Notes: generated by a model from the sequence alone, not told the origin. Shown: positions 1 to 7,321, counted from the first letter of the stretch. The stretch: 24,201 nucleotides of DNA from Woeseiaceae bacterium (GCA_022866645.1 JALHUQ010000043.1:1-24201); one strand, 5' to 3'. Translations and numbers: made by a program.

Positions 1-267
1 GCCTTTGGCGGCGGCCGCTTCGGCGAGAACGACGTCCATCGGCGCGGCACTGGAGAAGGTGTCCCTGCGAATTCGCGATCCGGTAGTAACTATTTCCTCG
101 ATTGGCGCCTTATCAGCCTTGGCGTCGGCATCCTGCGCCATGACTGCCGATGCGGGCCACAGCGCTGCTACGACCGCAGCAGCCAGCGGAGAAATTACCG
201 GAAATATTTTTTTATCAGCGGAATTTTTATCAGCGGAATCCATGCGACGACGATCGGTTTTCTTCAT
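1..267 (-). CDS. TonB-dependent receptor, N-terminal fragment (cut by the window edge)
   Basis: Only the first 89 codons are present; the gene reads leftward off position 1. The start is ATG at 267-265, with a GGGGAG-like ribosome binding site about 7 bases upstream. The product opens with a basic n-region (MKKTDRRR), then a hydrophobic segment at about residues 22-40 and a likely signal-peptidase site after AVMA (residue 44). A TonB-box-like EEIVTTGSRIRR follows at residues 57-68, then TFSSAAPMDVV, the usual beginning of the plug domain. Receptors of this family use TonB energy to import siderophores, glycans or other large solutes across the outer membrane. The hydroxylase gene at 437 is divergent, and the halogenases further right share this strand. 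A perfect 15-base in-frame tandem duplication lies in the n-region. The family is clear, but the substrate cannot be told because the barrel is missing. Confidence 0.88.
   Translation of the reverse strand, partial: MKKTDRRRMDSADKNSADKKIFPVISPLAAAVVAALWPASAVMAQDADAKADKAPIEEIVTTGSRIRRDTFSSAAPMDVVLAEAAAAKG
209..238 (-). repeat. Perfect 15-bp tandem duplication in a signal peptide
   Basis: Two adjacent identical 15-base units lie at 209-223 and 224-238. They encode the repeated pentapeptides SADKN and SADKK in the n-region of the TonB-dependent receptor. Fifteen bases keep the reading frame, so the duplication only lengthens the stretch before the hydrophobic core. It looks like a recent slippage event. 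Confidence 0.85.
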
Positions 268-361
268 GAAAATGCTCCCCAGCCCCTGCTCAAAGGATTT
301 ACATCAGTCACGATCCCCAAATTAAATCAGCGCTTGGGCTCGCAAGTTTCCGTTAAGTCAA

Positions 362-377
362 TACGTAATAAAACGTA
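362..377. promoter_or_regulatory. Inverted repeat in the receptor/hydroxylase divergent intergenic region; possible operator
   Basis: TACGT at 362-366 and ACGTA at 373-377 form a perfect 5-bp inverted repeat separated by AATAAA. It lies inside the AT-rich 169-bp region between the divergently transcribed TonB-dependent receptor (start 267) and hydroxylase (start 437). Its symmetry and position would suit a dimeric repressor acting on both genes. No regulator gene is visible in the window and a repeat this short can arise by chance, so this is a weak call. I could not place a convincing -35/-10 pair for either gene here. Confidence 0.25.
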
Positions 378-436
378 GATTTATCGGTATTTATCATTAT
401 CGCTGTGAGACTAATACAGATCGCCAGCAAATTCCA

Positions 437-1210
437 ATGCCATTTTCGCGCGACCGAATGGTCAAATTGAGAATAATCTGCAACGATGCCGCCCTTAACC
501 CTTGCAACAGCTCGACGCTATTTCACATCATGAACTTTTCTGGCAACTTCTCTCATATCGGAAACGTCGATCTTGCCGAGCTAAGAAAGCTCGTCCTGAA
601 TTTGACGGAGATACAATGGGATAGCTTTTCGACTCGCCAGAACGTCTACGAAGTCCATCAGCACACGAAAACGATCGGCCTGGTCTATGACCTCGATTTT
701 CGCCACAGCCATCCGACGCGATTGCCAACATTGCAGATCTTCGAGGCAGCGCTGCGCCCGACTCTTTGGATGATTGCAGATCATTTCGAGAAGACCGAGA
801 CCGGCCAGCAACTCGTCAAGGAAAACAATCTCGGCTATTTCATTCGCGCATCGCTGGTACGACTTGCCGCGGGCTGCAGCATTGCAGAGCACCGTGACAT
901 GAATTTTTCGCTCACACATTCTCATCGCATCCACCTGCCCATCATTACGAACGAAGATGTTTGGTTTACCGTTGGTGGTGAGTCGATCAACCTGAAGGAA
1001 GGCCAGTTGTATGAAATCAACAACCGGCGACTTCACTCGGTGCACAACAAGGGCGGCGAAGATCGCGTCCACCTGATACTGGATTATGTGTTACCAGGCG
1101 AACAATGCTGCTGCGCCGCGAAGCAGCATCCGGATACACGATGTAGTCCACAGGCCTGCTTTGATACGGTGCTTCTGAAGATTCCTTGCACCTGCCACCC
1201 GGAAACCTGA
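437..1210 (+). CDS. Aspartyl/asparaginyl beta-hydroxylase-family 2-oxoglutarate/Fe(II) oxygenase, stand-alone
   Basis: The 257-residue product matches PF05118. Aligning by eye to mammalian AspH gives iron ligand H152 (in EHRD), the R164-I-H166 segment, distal iron ligand H200 (in LHSVHN) and 2-oxoglutarate-binding R210 (in EDRVHLILD). H152-H200 and H200-R210 spacings are 48 and 10 residues. The same segment recurs in the fusion protein at 5366-7321, so the two are paralogous. Such enzymes hydroxylate Asp/Asn or related side chains, or small molecules, using O2 and 2-oxoglutarate. The start is uncertain: ATG at 437, 458 or 530 lacks a strong ribosome binding site, and conserved sequence begins near residue 32 (ATG 530). 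The tail after about residue 220 is odd, with seven cysteines in 37 residues. The gene converges on the halogenase pair with 19 bases between stops. Confidence 0.85.
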   Translation: MPFSRDRMVKLRIICNDAALNPCNSSTLFHIMNFSGNFSHIGNVDLAELRKLVLNLTEIQWDSFSTRQNVYEVHQHTKTIGLVYDLDFRHSHPTRLPTLQIFEAALRPTLWMIADHFEKTETGQQLVKENNLGYFIRASLVRLAAGCSIAEHRDMNFSLTHSHRIHLPIITNEDVWFTVGGESINLKEGQLYEINNRRLHSVHNKGGEDRVHLILDYVLPGEQCCCAAKQHPDTRCSPQACFDTVLLKIPCTCHPET

Positions 1211-1229
1211 GCCGGTATAGCCCATGGTC

Positions 1230-2837
1230 TTAACGGGTCGTTGGGTAATCCTGCATTCCGACGACGTGTTTCAACCACTCGTCATGAGCTGGCAGTATTG
1301 TGGGCGCAAGTTGCAGCCGCCTCGCGATCCCGGGTTGTACGCGTGACGAGGGCCTCGCCGAACCAAACCATTGGTCGCATTCTGCTTTTAGAAAATCCAT
1401 GCCGTACAAAATGGCTTCGTAGCTGGACAAAGTGAATATGCCAGCGGTGTCCACAGGACTTCTGTGATCGCCGGCCAAGCCGCCCGATTGCAACGGAATA
1501 TCCGGCTGGCCGGGGAAAAACTGGTCCTCGAAGTCGGCCAGCGACGGCGGCTTGATTCGCCAAAACGCCAGCTTGGCTTTCAACCTGTCGTTGATTCGCT
1601 CAGGTCGTTGCACCTCTCGCCAGAAATCCGTATCGGTACGGCGCGTCAGGCAATAATGCAAATTGATGAAGTCCAGAACCTCGTAAAATCGATTCGCCAT
1701 GATGCGATTGAAGCGAAACGCCAGTGCTTCCATGTCACCGCGATAGGGAAAGTGTTCGGTCGTCATGACGGCCGCGAGGTCGCTTAGGTAAAGACCGGTA
1801 GACTCGAGGGGCTCGATGAACCCGGCCGAAAGGCCTATAGCAATGCAGTTCTTCACCCAGGATTTCGCCCTATGGCCCACCTTGAACGGCACCAGGCGCG
1901 CCGGAAACTCATCCGCCAGCGGGCCGATAAAAGCACGTAGCTCCTTTTCGGCGTCATCTTCACTGATGTATTCGCTACCGTGCACGTAACCCCACGCGCG
2001 TCGGGTTTGCAGCGGAATCTCCCAAATCCAACCCGACGACACGGCAGTTGCCAGTGTATTCGGCCGAACATAACCCGGGTAATGGTGTTCGTACGGCACC
2101 TGGATGGTCAGTGCACGGTTGCAGAGCTGCCACTGTGAGCAATCCACCCACGGCACGCCGAGCTTCTTCTCGATCAGCAGGCCGGCGAATCCGGTGCAGT
2201 CGATAAACAAGTCTGCCTCAATGCGTATCCCTTTTCGGGTATGCACTGCGCCGATATCGCCATTCTCTGCCATCTCGATATCAGTGACGTGATCAAGGTA
2301 GTGGTGCACGCCGCGCGACGTCGCAATTTCGCAAAGATAGTCGGCGAACTTCAATGCGTTCATGTGAAACGCATAGGTAAAGCGTGCGCCAATGTTTTCC
2401 TGGCCCAGGGTTTTGGGGGCAAGGCATGCATCGCATACCACGGGTTGCGCTGAAATGGTTTCAGAAAACGGGATGGACCGATCGCTCATCAACCAATCGA
2501 GCGCCGATGTGTCGACCGGACCCGGGCGATATCGACCAAATGCGTGATAGTAGGATTCACCCTGGCCGTCCAGCCAGTTAACGTATTTGATTGCCTGCTT
2601 ATAAGTACCGTCGACGCGCTTCAGGAATTCGATTTCGTCGATGCCAATTGCCGAGAGAATATGATTGATACTCGGAATGGTCGCCTCACCAACGCCTATG
2701 CGGGGTACATCGGGAGACTCGATCAGACTGATATCTACCGGGTCTTGCCCAGCGCCGTTCAAGACCGCATCCAGGTAGGCGGCGGTCATCCATCCGGAAG
2801 AACCACCGCCGACGATGAGAACTCGTCTTGACGACAT
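1230..2837 (-). CDS. Flavin-dependent tryptophan-halogenase-family protein, all hallmark residues present
   Basis: The 535-residue product is the usual length for PF04820 tryptophan halogenases (PrnA and RebH are about 530-540). Visible marks are the FAD-binding GxGxxG at residues 10-15 (VGGGSSGW), GVGEAT at 48-53, the catalytic lysine position at K80 in TYKQAIKYVNW (K79 in PrnA/RebH), a complete WxWxIP motif at 270-275 (WIWEIP), and E345-S346 in PLESTG (E346/S347 in PrnA). The fold uses FADH2 from a partner reductase, O2 and halide to make HOCl or HOBr, which reaches the substrate through the lysine. No flavin reductase is encoded here. The start ATG overlaps the TGA of the upstream paralogue (TGATG), so translation is probably coupled. 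Homologues beside TonB receptors, such as Brevundimonas BrvH, brominate indole in vitro. The native substrate here is unknown. Confidence 0.92.
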   Translation of the reverse strand: MSSRRVLIVGGGSSGWMTAAYLDAVLNGAGQDPVDISLIESPDVPRIGVGEATIPSINHILSAIGIDEIEFLKRVDGTYKQAIKYVNWLDGQGESYYHAFGRYRPGPVDTSALDWLMSDRSIPFSETISAQPVVCDACLAPKTLGQENIGARFTYAFHMNALKFADYLCEIATSRGVHHYLDHVTDIEMAENGDIGAVHTRKGIRIEADLFIDCTGFAGLLIEKKLGVPWVDCSQWQLCNRALTIQVPYEHHYPGYVRPNTLATAVSSGWIWEIPLQTRRAWGYVHGSEYISEDDAEKELRAFIGPLADEFPARLVPFKVGHRAKSWVKNCIAIGLSAGFIEPLESTGLYLSDLAAVMTTEHFPYRGDMEALAFRFNRIMANRFYEVLDFINLHYCLTRRTDTDFWREVQRPERINDRLKAKLAFWRIKPPSLADFEDQFFPGQPDIPLQSGGLAGDHRSPVDTAGIFTLSSYEAILYGMDFLKAECDQWFGSARPSSRVQPGIARRLQLAPTILPAHDEWLKHVVGMQDYPTTR

Positions 2838-4456
2838 CAGGGTTTCATCCTCACTGAGCTCTCATAATCGGGCATACCGCAAAACTCCTGCAACCAAACC
2901 TCATGCGGTGGCAACTTCTGTTTCGCCAACATTAGACGCTCAACGACATGCCGAACGACAGCTGCGTCCGGACGCTCCGGTCCATACCACTCATCACATT
3001 CTTTCTTTAGGAAATCCATGCCGAACAGGATGCATTCATAGTCCTGATAATCCCACAGGCCAGCCGTGTCAACCGGGCTCCGGTAGTCACCGGGCAAATC
3101 ATCCGGTCGCAACCGCACATCGGGTTGACCGGGAAAAAACTGATCCTCGAAGTCCGACGGCGTTGGTCGTTTGATTTGCCAAAAATTAAGCTTGGCTTGC
3201 AGCCGGCCGTTGATGCGTTCGGGCCGCTGTGCTTCAAGCCAGAATTTTGTGTCCGTGCGGCGGGTCAGACAGTAGTGCAAATTGTTGAAGTCCAGAATTT
3301 CGTAGTAACGATTCACCATGATGCGGTTATACCGATAGGCTAAGGGCGCGATTTCGTCGCCAAGCGGGAAGTGATCAACCAACATCGCTGCCGCGAGATC
3401 AATCATGTAGAGGGCGGTAGGCTCCAAAGACTCGATCGAGCTGCTCGCGCCACCTATTGCAATGCAGTTTCGCACCCAGGCATTCTGCCGATGCCCGGTC
3501 TTGAAATGAACTAACGTGCTGGCAAGTGTATCCGCATGTGATCCCTCGATGGCCCGTAGTTCCTGTTCCGCCTCGTCGTCGCCAAGGAACTCACTGGAAT
3601 ATACATAGCGTAGCGAACGAGCGTCTTGTAACGGAATGTCGCTGACCCAGCCCGCCGACAAAGCAGTCACCGTTGTGTAGGGATGTACGTAGCCTGGATA
3701 ATGTTGCTCGTAGGGGACGTTGATTGACAACGCTCTGTCGCAAACGAGCGATTGTGAACAATCCACCCAAGCGACGCCCAGCTTCTTGTCACTCAGCAAT
3801 GCCTGGGAACCCGTGCAATCGATAAACAGGTCTGCCTCGAGACGCTGGCCACTTTTCGTCCGCACTGCAGCGATGTCACCGGATTCCGCCAATTCTATGT
3901 CAATCATACGATCGCAATGATGAACTACGCCGGCAGCCGCCGACAATTCACGTAAGTAGCTGGCGAAGCGTGCTTCATCAACGTGCAACGCATAGCTTAG
4001 TGCCGAACCAAAATCCGAGCGACCCAACATCAGCGGCGCCAGATTCATCTCACACAACTGCGGTTGTGCGGATACGGTCTCGGCGAACGGCACTGAGCGA
4101 TTGCTCCTCAACCAATGCTGCGCTGATCTGTCGACCGAGCCCGGGCGCTGCATACTGAACGTGTGGTAGAAATACTCGCCCGAATTGCTTAGCCAGTTGA
4201 CGAATTTGCTGGACTGTCTGAAGGTGGCGCCGACGCGGCGCATGAAGTCCCGCTGATCGATTCCCAGTATTGCAAGAAATCGAATGATGTCGGGAGTGGT
4301 TGCCTCGCCAGAAGTAATACTCGGAGCTTCCGACGATTCTATCAGGCTAATGTCAGCGAACTTTCGCCCGTCTCTGTTAAGTACTGCATTAAGGCGCGCC
4401 GCCGTCATCCAGCCGGCAATCCCACCCCCAACTATCAATACTTTTCGAGTCACCAT
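2837..4456 (-). CDS. Tryptophan-halogenase-family flavoprotein with a degenerate active site
   Basis: The 539-residue product aligns with the downstream paralogue almost without gaps. The FAD-binding GxGxxG (residues 10-15) and overall fold are kept. Several catalytic positions differ. R80 (codon AGA, 4219-4217) replaces the catalytic lysine, in TFRQSSKFVNW. WxWxIP at 270-275 reads WVSDIP, losing the second tryptophan. ITSGEAT replaces IGVGEAT near residue 50. E345 remains, but the next residue is P346, not serine, and G348 is alanine. The reading frame is intact throughout, so this is not simple decay. It may bind flavin without halogenating, do another FAD reaction, or act as a partner of the second protein. 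It is the first gene of a two-gene minus operon; its TGA and the next ATG share a base. No clear ribosome binding site precedes ATG 4456. Confidence 0.88.
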   Translation of the reverse strand: MVTRKVLIVGGGIAGWMTAARLNAVLNRDGRKFADISLIESSEAPSITSGEATTPDIIRFLAILGIDQRDFMRRVGATFRQSSKFVNWLSNSGEYFYHTFSMQRPGSVDRSAQHWLRSNRSVPFAETVSAQPQLCEMNLAPLMLGRSDFGSALSYALHVDEARFASYLRELSAAAGVVHHCDRMIDIELAESGDIAAVRTKSGQRLEADLFIDCTGSQALLSDKKLGVAWVDCSQSLVCDRALSINVPYEQHYPGYVHPYTTVTALSAGWVSDIPLQDARSLRYVYSSEFLGDDEAEQELRAIEGSHADTLASTLVHFKTGHRQNAWVRNCIAIGGASSSIESLEPTALYMIDLAAAMLVDHFPLGDEIAPLAYRYNRIMVNRYYEILDFNNLHYCLTRRTDTKFWLEAQRPERINGRLQAKLNFWQIKRPTPSDFEDQFFPGQPDVRLRPDDLPGDYRSPVDTAGLWDYQDYECILFGMDFLKKECDEWYGPERPDAAVVRHVVERLMLAKQKLPPHEVWLQEFCGMPDYESSVRMKP

Positions 4457-4502
4457 TTGAACAGTAGCCTATCACGCGCTTTTTCCCGAGCCTCCCAAAA
4501 AG

Positions 4503-4534
4503 TCAACAACACCTTACCGGATCAGTCTTATACT
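4503..4534 (+). promoter_or_regulatory. Possible sigma-70 promoter for the sulfotransferase operon
   Basis: A TATACT -10-like hexamer lies at 4529-4534, 43 bases before the sulfotransferase ATG. TCAACA at 4503-4508 matches the -35 consensus at four of six positions, but the 20-base spacer is long. It sits in the 121-bp divergent region between the halogenase operon and the sulfotransferase operon. The -10 is reasonable and the -35 is weak. No minus-strand promoter could be placed with confidence. Confidence 0.35.
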
Positions 4535-4577
4535 AAGCTCGTGGGCGCGCCCCGATTTTTGCTGCAGGAGCTATTTT

Positions 4578-5369
4578 ATGCCGAGGATTGTTGTAAAAGA
4601 AGACAACCTCAACGAACTGAACGAAAACTTCGTCCAGAATCGTCTGCTCGAGCCGATTTTTTTGAACAGCGTGCCGAAGTGCGGCACGCATCTCGTTCGC
4701 AACGTGATGCGCATGTTTGTGCCGGTCGACCAGCAGTACCATCCGGCCTTTATTCAACACGCCGTATTGCGAAAACATCAGCTCGCATTTTCCCAAATGA
4801 TGCCGCACCTTAGCTGGGGTCACTTACTTTTTTCGGACGACGCCTCGGTTCTTCTGCGTCATGCTCATCACATTGTGCAAGTAAGGGATCCTTACGATTG
4901 GGTTTTGGCGAGGGCGCGATTTTTTTTGTCGGATACGTTTCAGGGTTCGCTTGAACACTTAAAAGGCGGCAATGCCTCAATCGACGAAGTCATTAACATG
5001 ATGATTTTTGGAATTCATGGCAAGGCGCCATCGCTCAACGAAATTTTCACGCATAACGCGGTCTCCTGGATGTGTACAAAAGTAAAAATACTAAGGTTCG
5101 AGGAGCTGCTCCGAAATGTTAGAAATCTGGGTACAGAAGAAGCCGAAACATTCTTTTCGCAGTTACTGAGGGACTGCGGTATTAATGAACTGCCGGACGA
5201 TTGGCGGGAACGTATTCGTTTGGGTTCGGATCGCGATCAAAGCGGTACCGCTCGCGAGAACCTCGTCGGCGGAGGAAAACTGGATGTACCGGACGAGCTA
5301 ACCGACGCTCAGAAAGATCTGGTCAACTACGCAGCGCCGGGTTTGAGGCGGATTCTCGGTTACGAATGA
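4578..5369 (+). CDS. Sulfotransferase-family protein
   Basis: The 263-residue product carries the two PAPS-binding signatures of sulfotransferases. The 5'-phosphosulfate loop is NSVPKCGTHLVRNVM at residues 30-44, with K34. The 3'-phosphate motif is VRDPYDWVLARARFF at 102-116 (RDPxD pattern). A late glycine-rich TARENLVGGGKL (224-235) resembles the C-terminal PAPS-contact loop. Such enzymes move sulfate from PAPS to hydroxyl or amino groups; no signal peptide is seen, so it is probably cytoplasmic. The start is firm: AGGAG at 4566-4570 lies 7 bases before ATG. The stop overlaps the next gene's start (ATGA), so the two are coupled. The gene looks more AT-rich than its neighbours and contains runs of seven (4657-4663) and eight (4920-4927) T residues, perhaps a sign of separate origin. 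The acceptor substrate is not evident. Confidence 0.85.
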   Translation: MPRIVVKEDNLNELNENFVQNRLLEPIFLNSVPKCGTHLVRNVMRMFVPVDQQYHPAFIQHAVLRKHQLAFSQMMPHLSWGHLLFSDDASVLLRHAHHIVQVRDPYDWVLARARFFLSDTFQGSLEHLKGGNASIDEVINMMIFGIHGKAPSLNEIFTHNAVSWMCTKVKILRFEELLRNVRNLGTEEAETFFSQLLRDCGINELPDDWRERIRLGSDRDQSGTARENLVGGGKLDVPDELTDAQKDLVNYAAPGLRRILGYE

Positions 5370-7321
5370 TTATCACAGATCGCTTCGTCTTCATCCATCT
5401 GCACAAGACGGGCGGGCAAACGCTTAATGACGTCATCACGCGGTGCGTGCCGAACCATAAGGTCGTTGGCTATCACCTCCCACGTACCGAAGTGCCGCCC
5501 GGGTCGCGTCAGCTACCCATCGTCGGCCTCGTTCGAAACCCCTGGGACTGGTACGTATCGTGGTACGCCTTCAACAAGAAACCCCAGATCAGGAATCCCT
5601 TGTTCAACATCGTCTCCGATGGCGGCAGCGCCGGCTTCAAAGCGACAGTCACGAACCTGATTAATCTCGGCGCCGAACACAGCGAACGGCGGCGCAATGA
5701 CCTGATTTCTTTGCTGCCCGACTCTTTGGACGGCAATCGTGGCGTCGGTCTAACCAAAGCCAGCGTTCACGAGTTATCGGCCAGTAGTGACGGTTATTAC
5801 TCCTGGCTATTCGGGAGGATGCTTGGGCGTGAGCCAGATGATCAGACCTTGATCGGTCGCTTCGAGAATCTGCAAGAAGACTTCCTCGCCATTATGCAGC
5901 AACTGAATGTTAGTGAAATAGCGGCGTTACGTGAGGCACTGCAGCAGCGGGAACGCAAGAACGTTTCGCGGCACAGTCACTACTCGCACTACTACGATGA
6001 TGAACTTCGTGATTTGGTAAACCGGCAGGACGGAAGTCTGATCGAAAGATTCGAATACCAGTTCAAGAATGTTAAGCCGCCGGGCCTGTCGTATGAGTTC
6101 CCCGCGGACACCTATACCAACATGCAACAGGACTTTCGAAAACTGCTAGGCAGGGAAAATAACTTCCTGCAACTGCGCAGCGACTTCGATATCACCGCTA
6201 TTCGCGAGAAAGTCGAGCAGATACCGGCTGAACAATGGTTGCAATCAGAGCGGGAGCGACTATTCGCCGTGCATAAAGATACCCAGTCGTTGAAATTGGT
6301 GCATTTCGAGGACTACAAATTTCAGAAGCCGGAGTATCAAACGCTCTATTCCGATTTGGAAAATGAGCTCAGGCCGGTCGTCGACTACATCGCCGACTAC
6401 TATCAGAACAACGGCTTCGTCGTGCGGATGATTCTGGCGAAGCTGCTCGCAGGTGGCAAGATACCAAAACACACCGATGCCGGTTTCTCTCTACTGAATT
6501 GCCATCGGATTCATGTGCCGATCATCACAAACGACGATGTTGCGTTTTCCGTAGGAGGCGAAGAAATCAACATGCGAATCGGTGCTTTCTGGGAAATCAA
6601 CAACGCAACAGTTCATGGCGTGGAAAATCGCAGCGGCGCGGATCGCATCCATCTTATCGTGGACTGGATGCCCAACCCTGCGAGCAAGTCAGAACAAGAA
6701 GTGCTGACCGCGGATCTGCTCGAGGGGGCCAAGAGCATCGCGGCCAACGAGGAAATGCTCAACACGATGGTCGGGCGAGCCCATCAACTGTATCGGTCCG
6801 GCGACGCTGTTAAGGCCGAATCTTTGTATCGACAGGTGCTGAACTTCGATGAAAATCATGTGCTTGCGAATAATTTACTGGGCTTGTTGTGTCTCCAAAA
6901 GCAACGGCCAGGCGAAGCCGTTTCATTCATTGAAAAGGCGCTGAGCGTTTCGCCGAAGGATGCACAAGCCCACGCCAATATCGGCATTGCTTACCGGAAC
7001 CTCAACCAGCTGGAGCACGCTGCCAGGCATTTTAGGGAATCATTGTTACTGGAGCCGAACAATGCCGAGCCCTGTAATAATCTGGGCGGCGTCTTCATGG
7101 CCCTTGGCCATGTCCGCGATGCCTCCATTTGTTTTAAGCGGGCGCTGACTATCGAACCCGGTCTTGCCGAGGTGCATTTTAATCTGGGCAACGCACTTAT
7201 CCAATTGCAGGAATACGACGAAGCCATCCACAACCTGCAGCATTGTCTTCGGCTAAGGCCCGAGTTCGCCGAAGCGCAATCCAAACTCGCGCAGGCACAA
7301 CAGGCAGTCAAGGGCGGATAA
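5366..7321 (+). CDS. Sulfotransferase / Asp-Asn beta-hydroxylase / TPR fusion protein
   Basis: The start is ATG 5366, overlapping the upstream TGA as ATGA; the frame is open upstream to 5201 but lies inside the sulfotransferase gene. The 651-residue product has three parts. Residues 1-240 are a sulfotransferase-like domain: IHLHKTGGQTLNDVI (10-24, K14) is the PAPS loop and LVRNPWDWYVSWYAF (55-69) the 3'-phosphate motif. Residues 250-435 are a PF05118 hydroxylase with H369 and D371 (KHTD), R381-I-H383, H417 (VHGVEN) and R427 (ADRIHLIVD), spaced exactly as in the stand-alone enzyme at 437-1210. Residues about 463-640 are roughly five TPR units, a protein-binding scaffold. Both active sites look intact. 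The architecture suggests hydroxylation followed by sulfation of one TPR-recruited target, which is inference. No signal peptide is seen. Confidence 0.88.
   Translation: MIITDRFVFIHLHKTGGQTLNDVITRCVPNHKVVGYHLPRTEVPPGSRQLPIVGLVRNPWDWYVSWYAFNKKPQIRNPLFNIVSDGGSAGFKATVTNLINLGAEHSERRRNDLISLLPDSLDGNRGVGLTKASVHELSASSDGYYSWLFGRMLGREPDDQTLIGRFENLQEDFLAIMQQLNVSEIAALREALQQRERKNVSRHSHYSHYYDDELRDLVNRQDGSLIERFEYQFKNVKPPGLSYEFPADTYTNMQQDFRKLLGRENNFLQLRSDFDITAIREKVEQIPAEQWLQSERERLFAVHKDTQSLKLVHFEDYKFQKPEYQTLYSDLENELRPVVDYIADYYQNNGFVVRMILAKLLAGGKIPKHTDAGFSLLNCHRIHVPIITNDDVAFSVGGEEINMRIGAFWEINNATVHGVENRSGADRIHLIVDWMPNPASKSEQEVLTADLLEGAKSIAANEEMLNTMVGRAHQLYRSGDAVKAESLYRQVLNFDENHVLANNLLGLLCLQKQRPGEAVSFIEKALSVSPKDAQAHANIGIAYRNLNQLEHAARHFRESLLLEPNNAEPCNNLGGVFMALGHVRDASICFKRALTIEPGLAEVHFNLGNALIQLQEYDEAIHNLQHCLRLRPEFAEAQSKLAQAQQAVKGG

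Noticed and set aside
5..325. Plus-strand reading frame of 106 codons
   Set aside because: It is antisense to the TonB-dependent receptor fragment, whose signal peptide and TonB box are clear; the plus-strand translation is low-complexity and shows no motif.
581..1072. Minus-strand reading frame of 163 codons
   Set aside because: It is antisense to the hydroxylase, whose iron and 2-oxoglutarate residues are conserved with the paralogue at 5366-7321.
5201..5365. Upstream extension of the fusion gene to ATG 5201
   Set aside because: The extension lies inside the sulfotransferase gene and translates to an arginine-rich shadow; the ATGA overlap at 5366 gives a coupled start right before the sulfotransferase domain.
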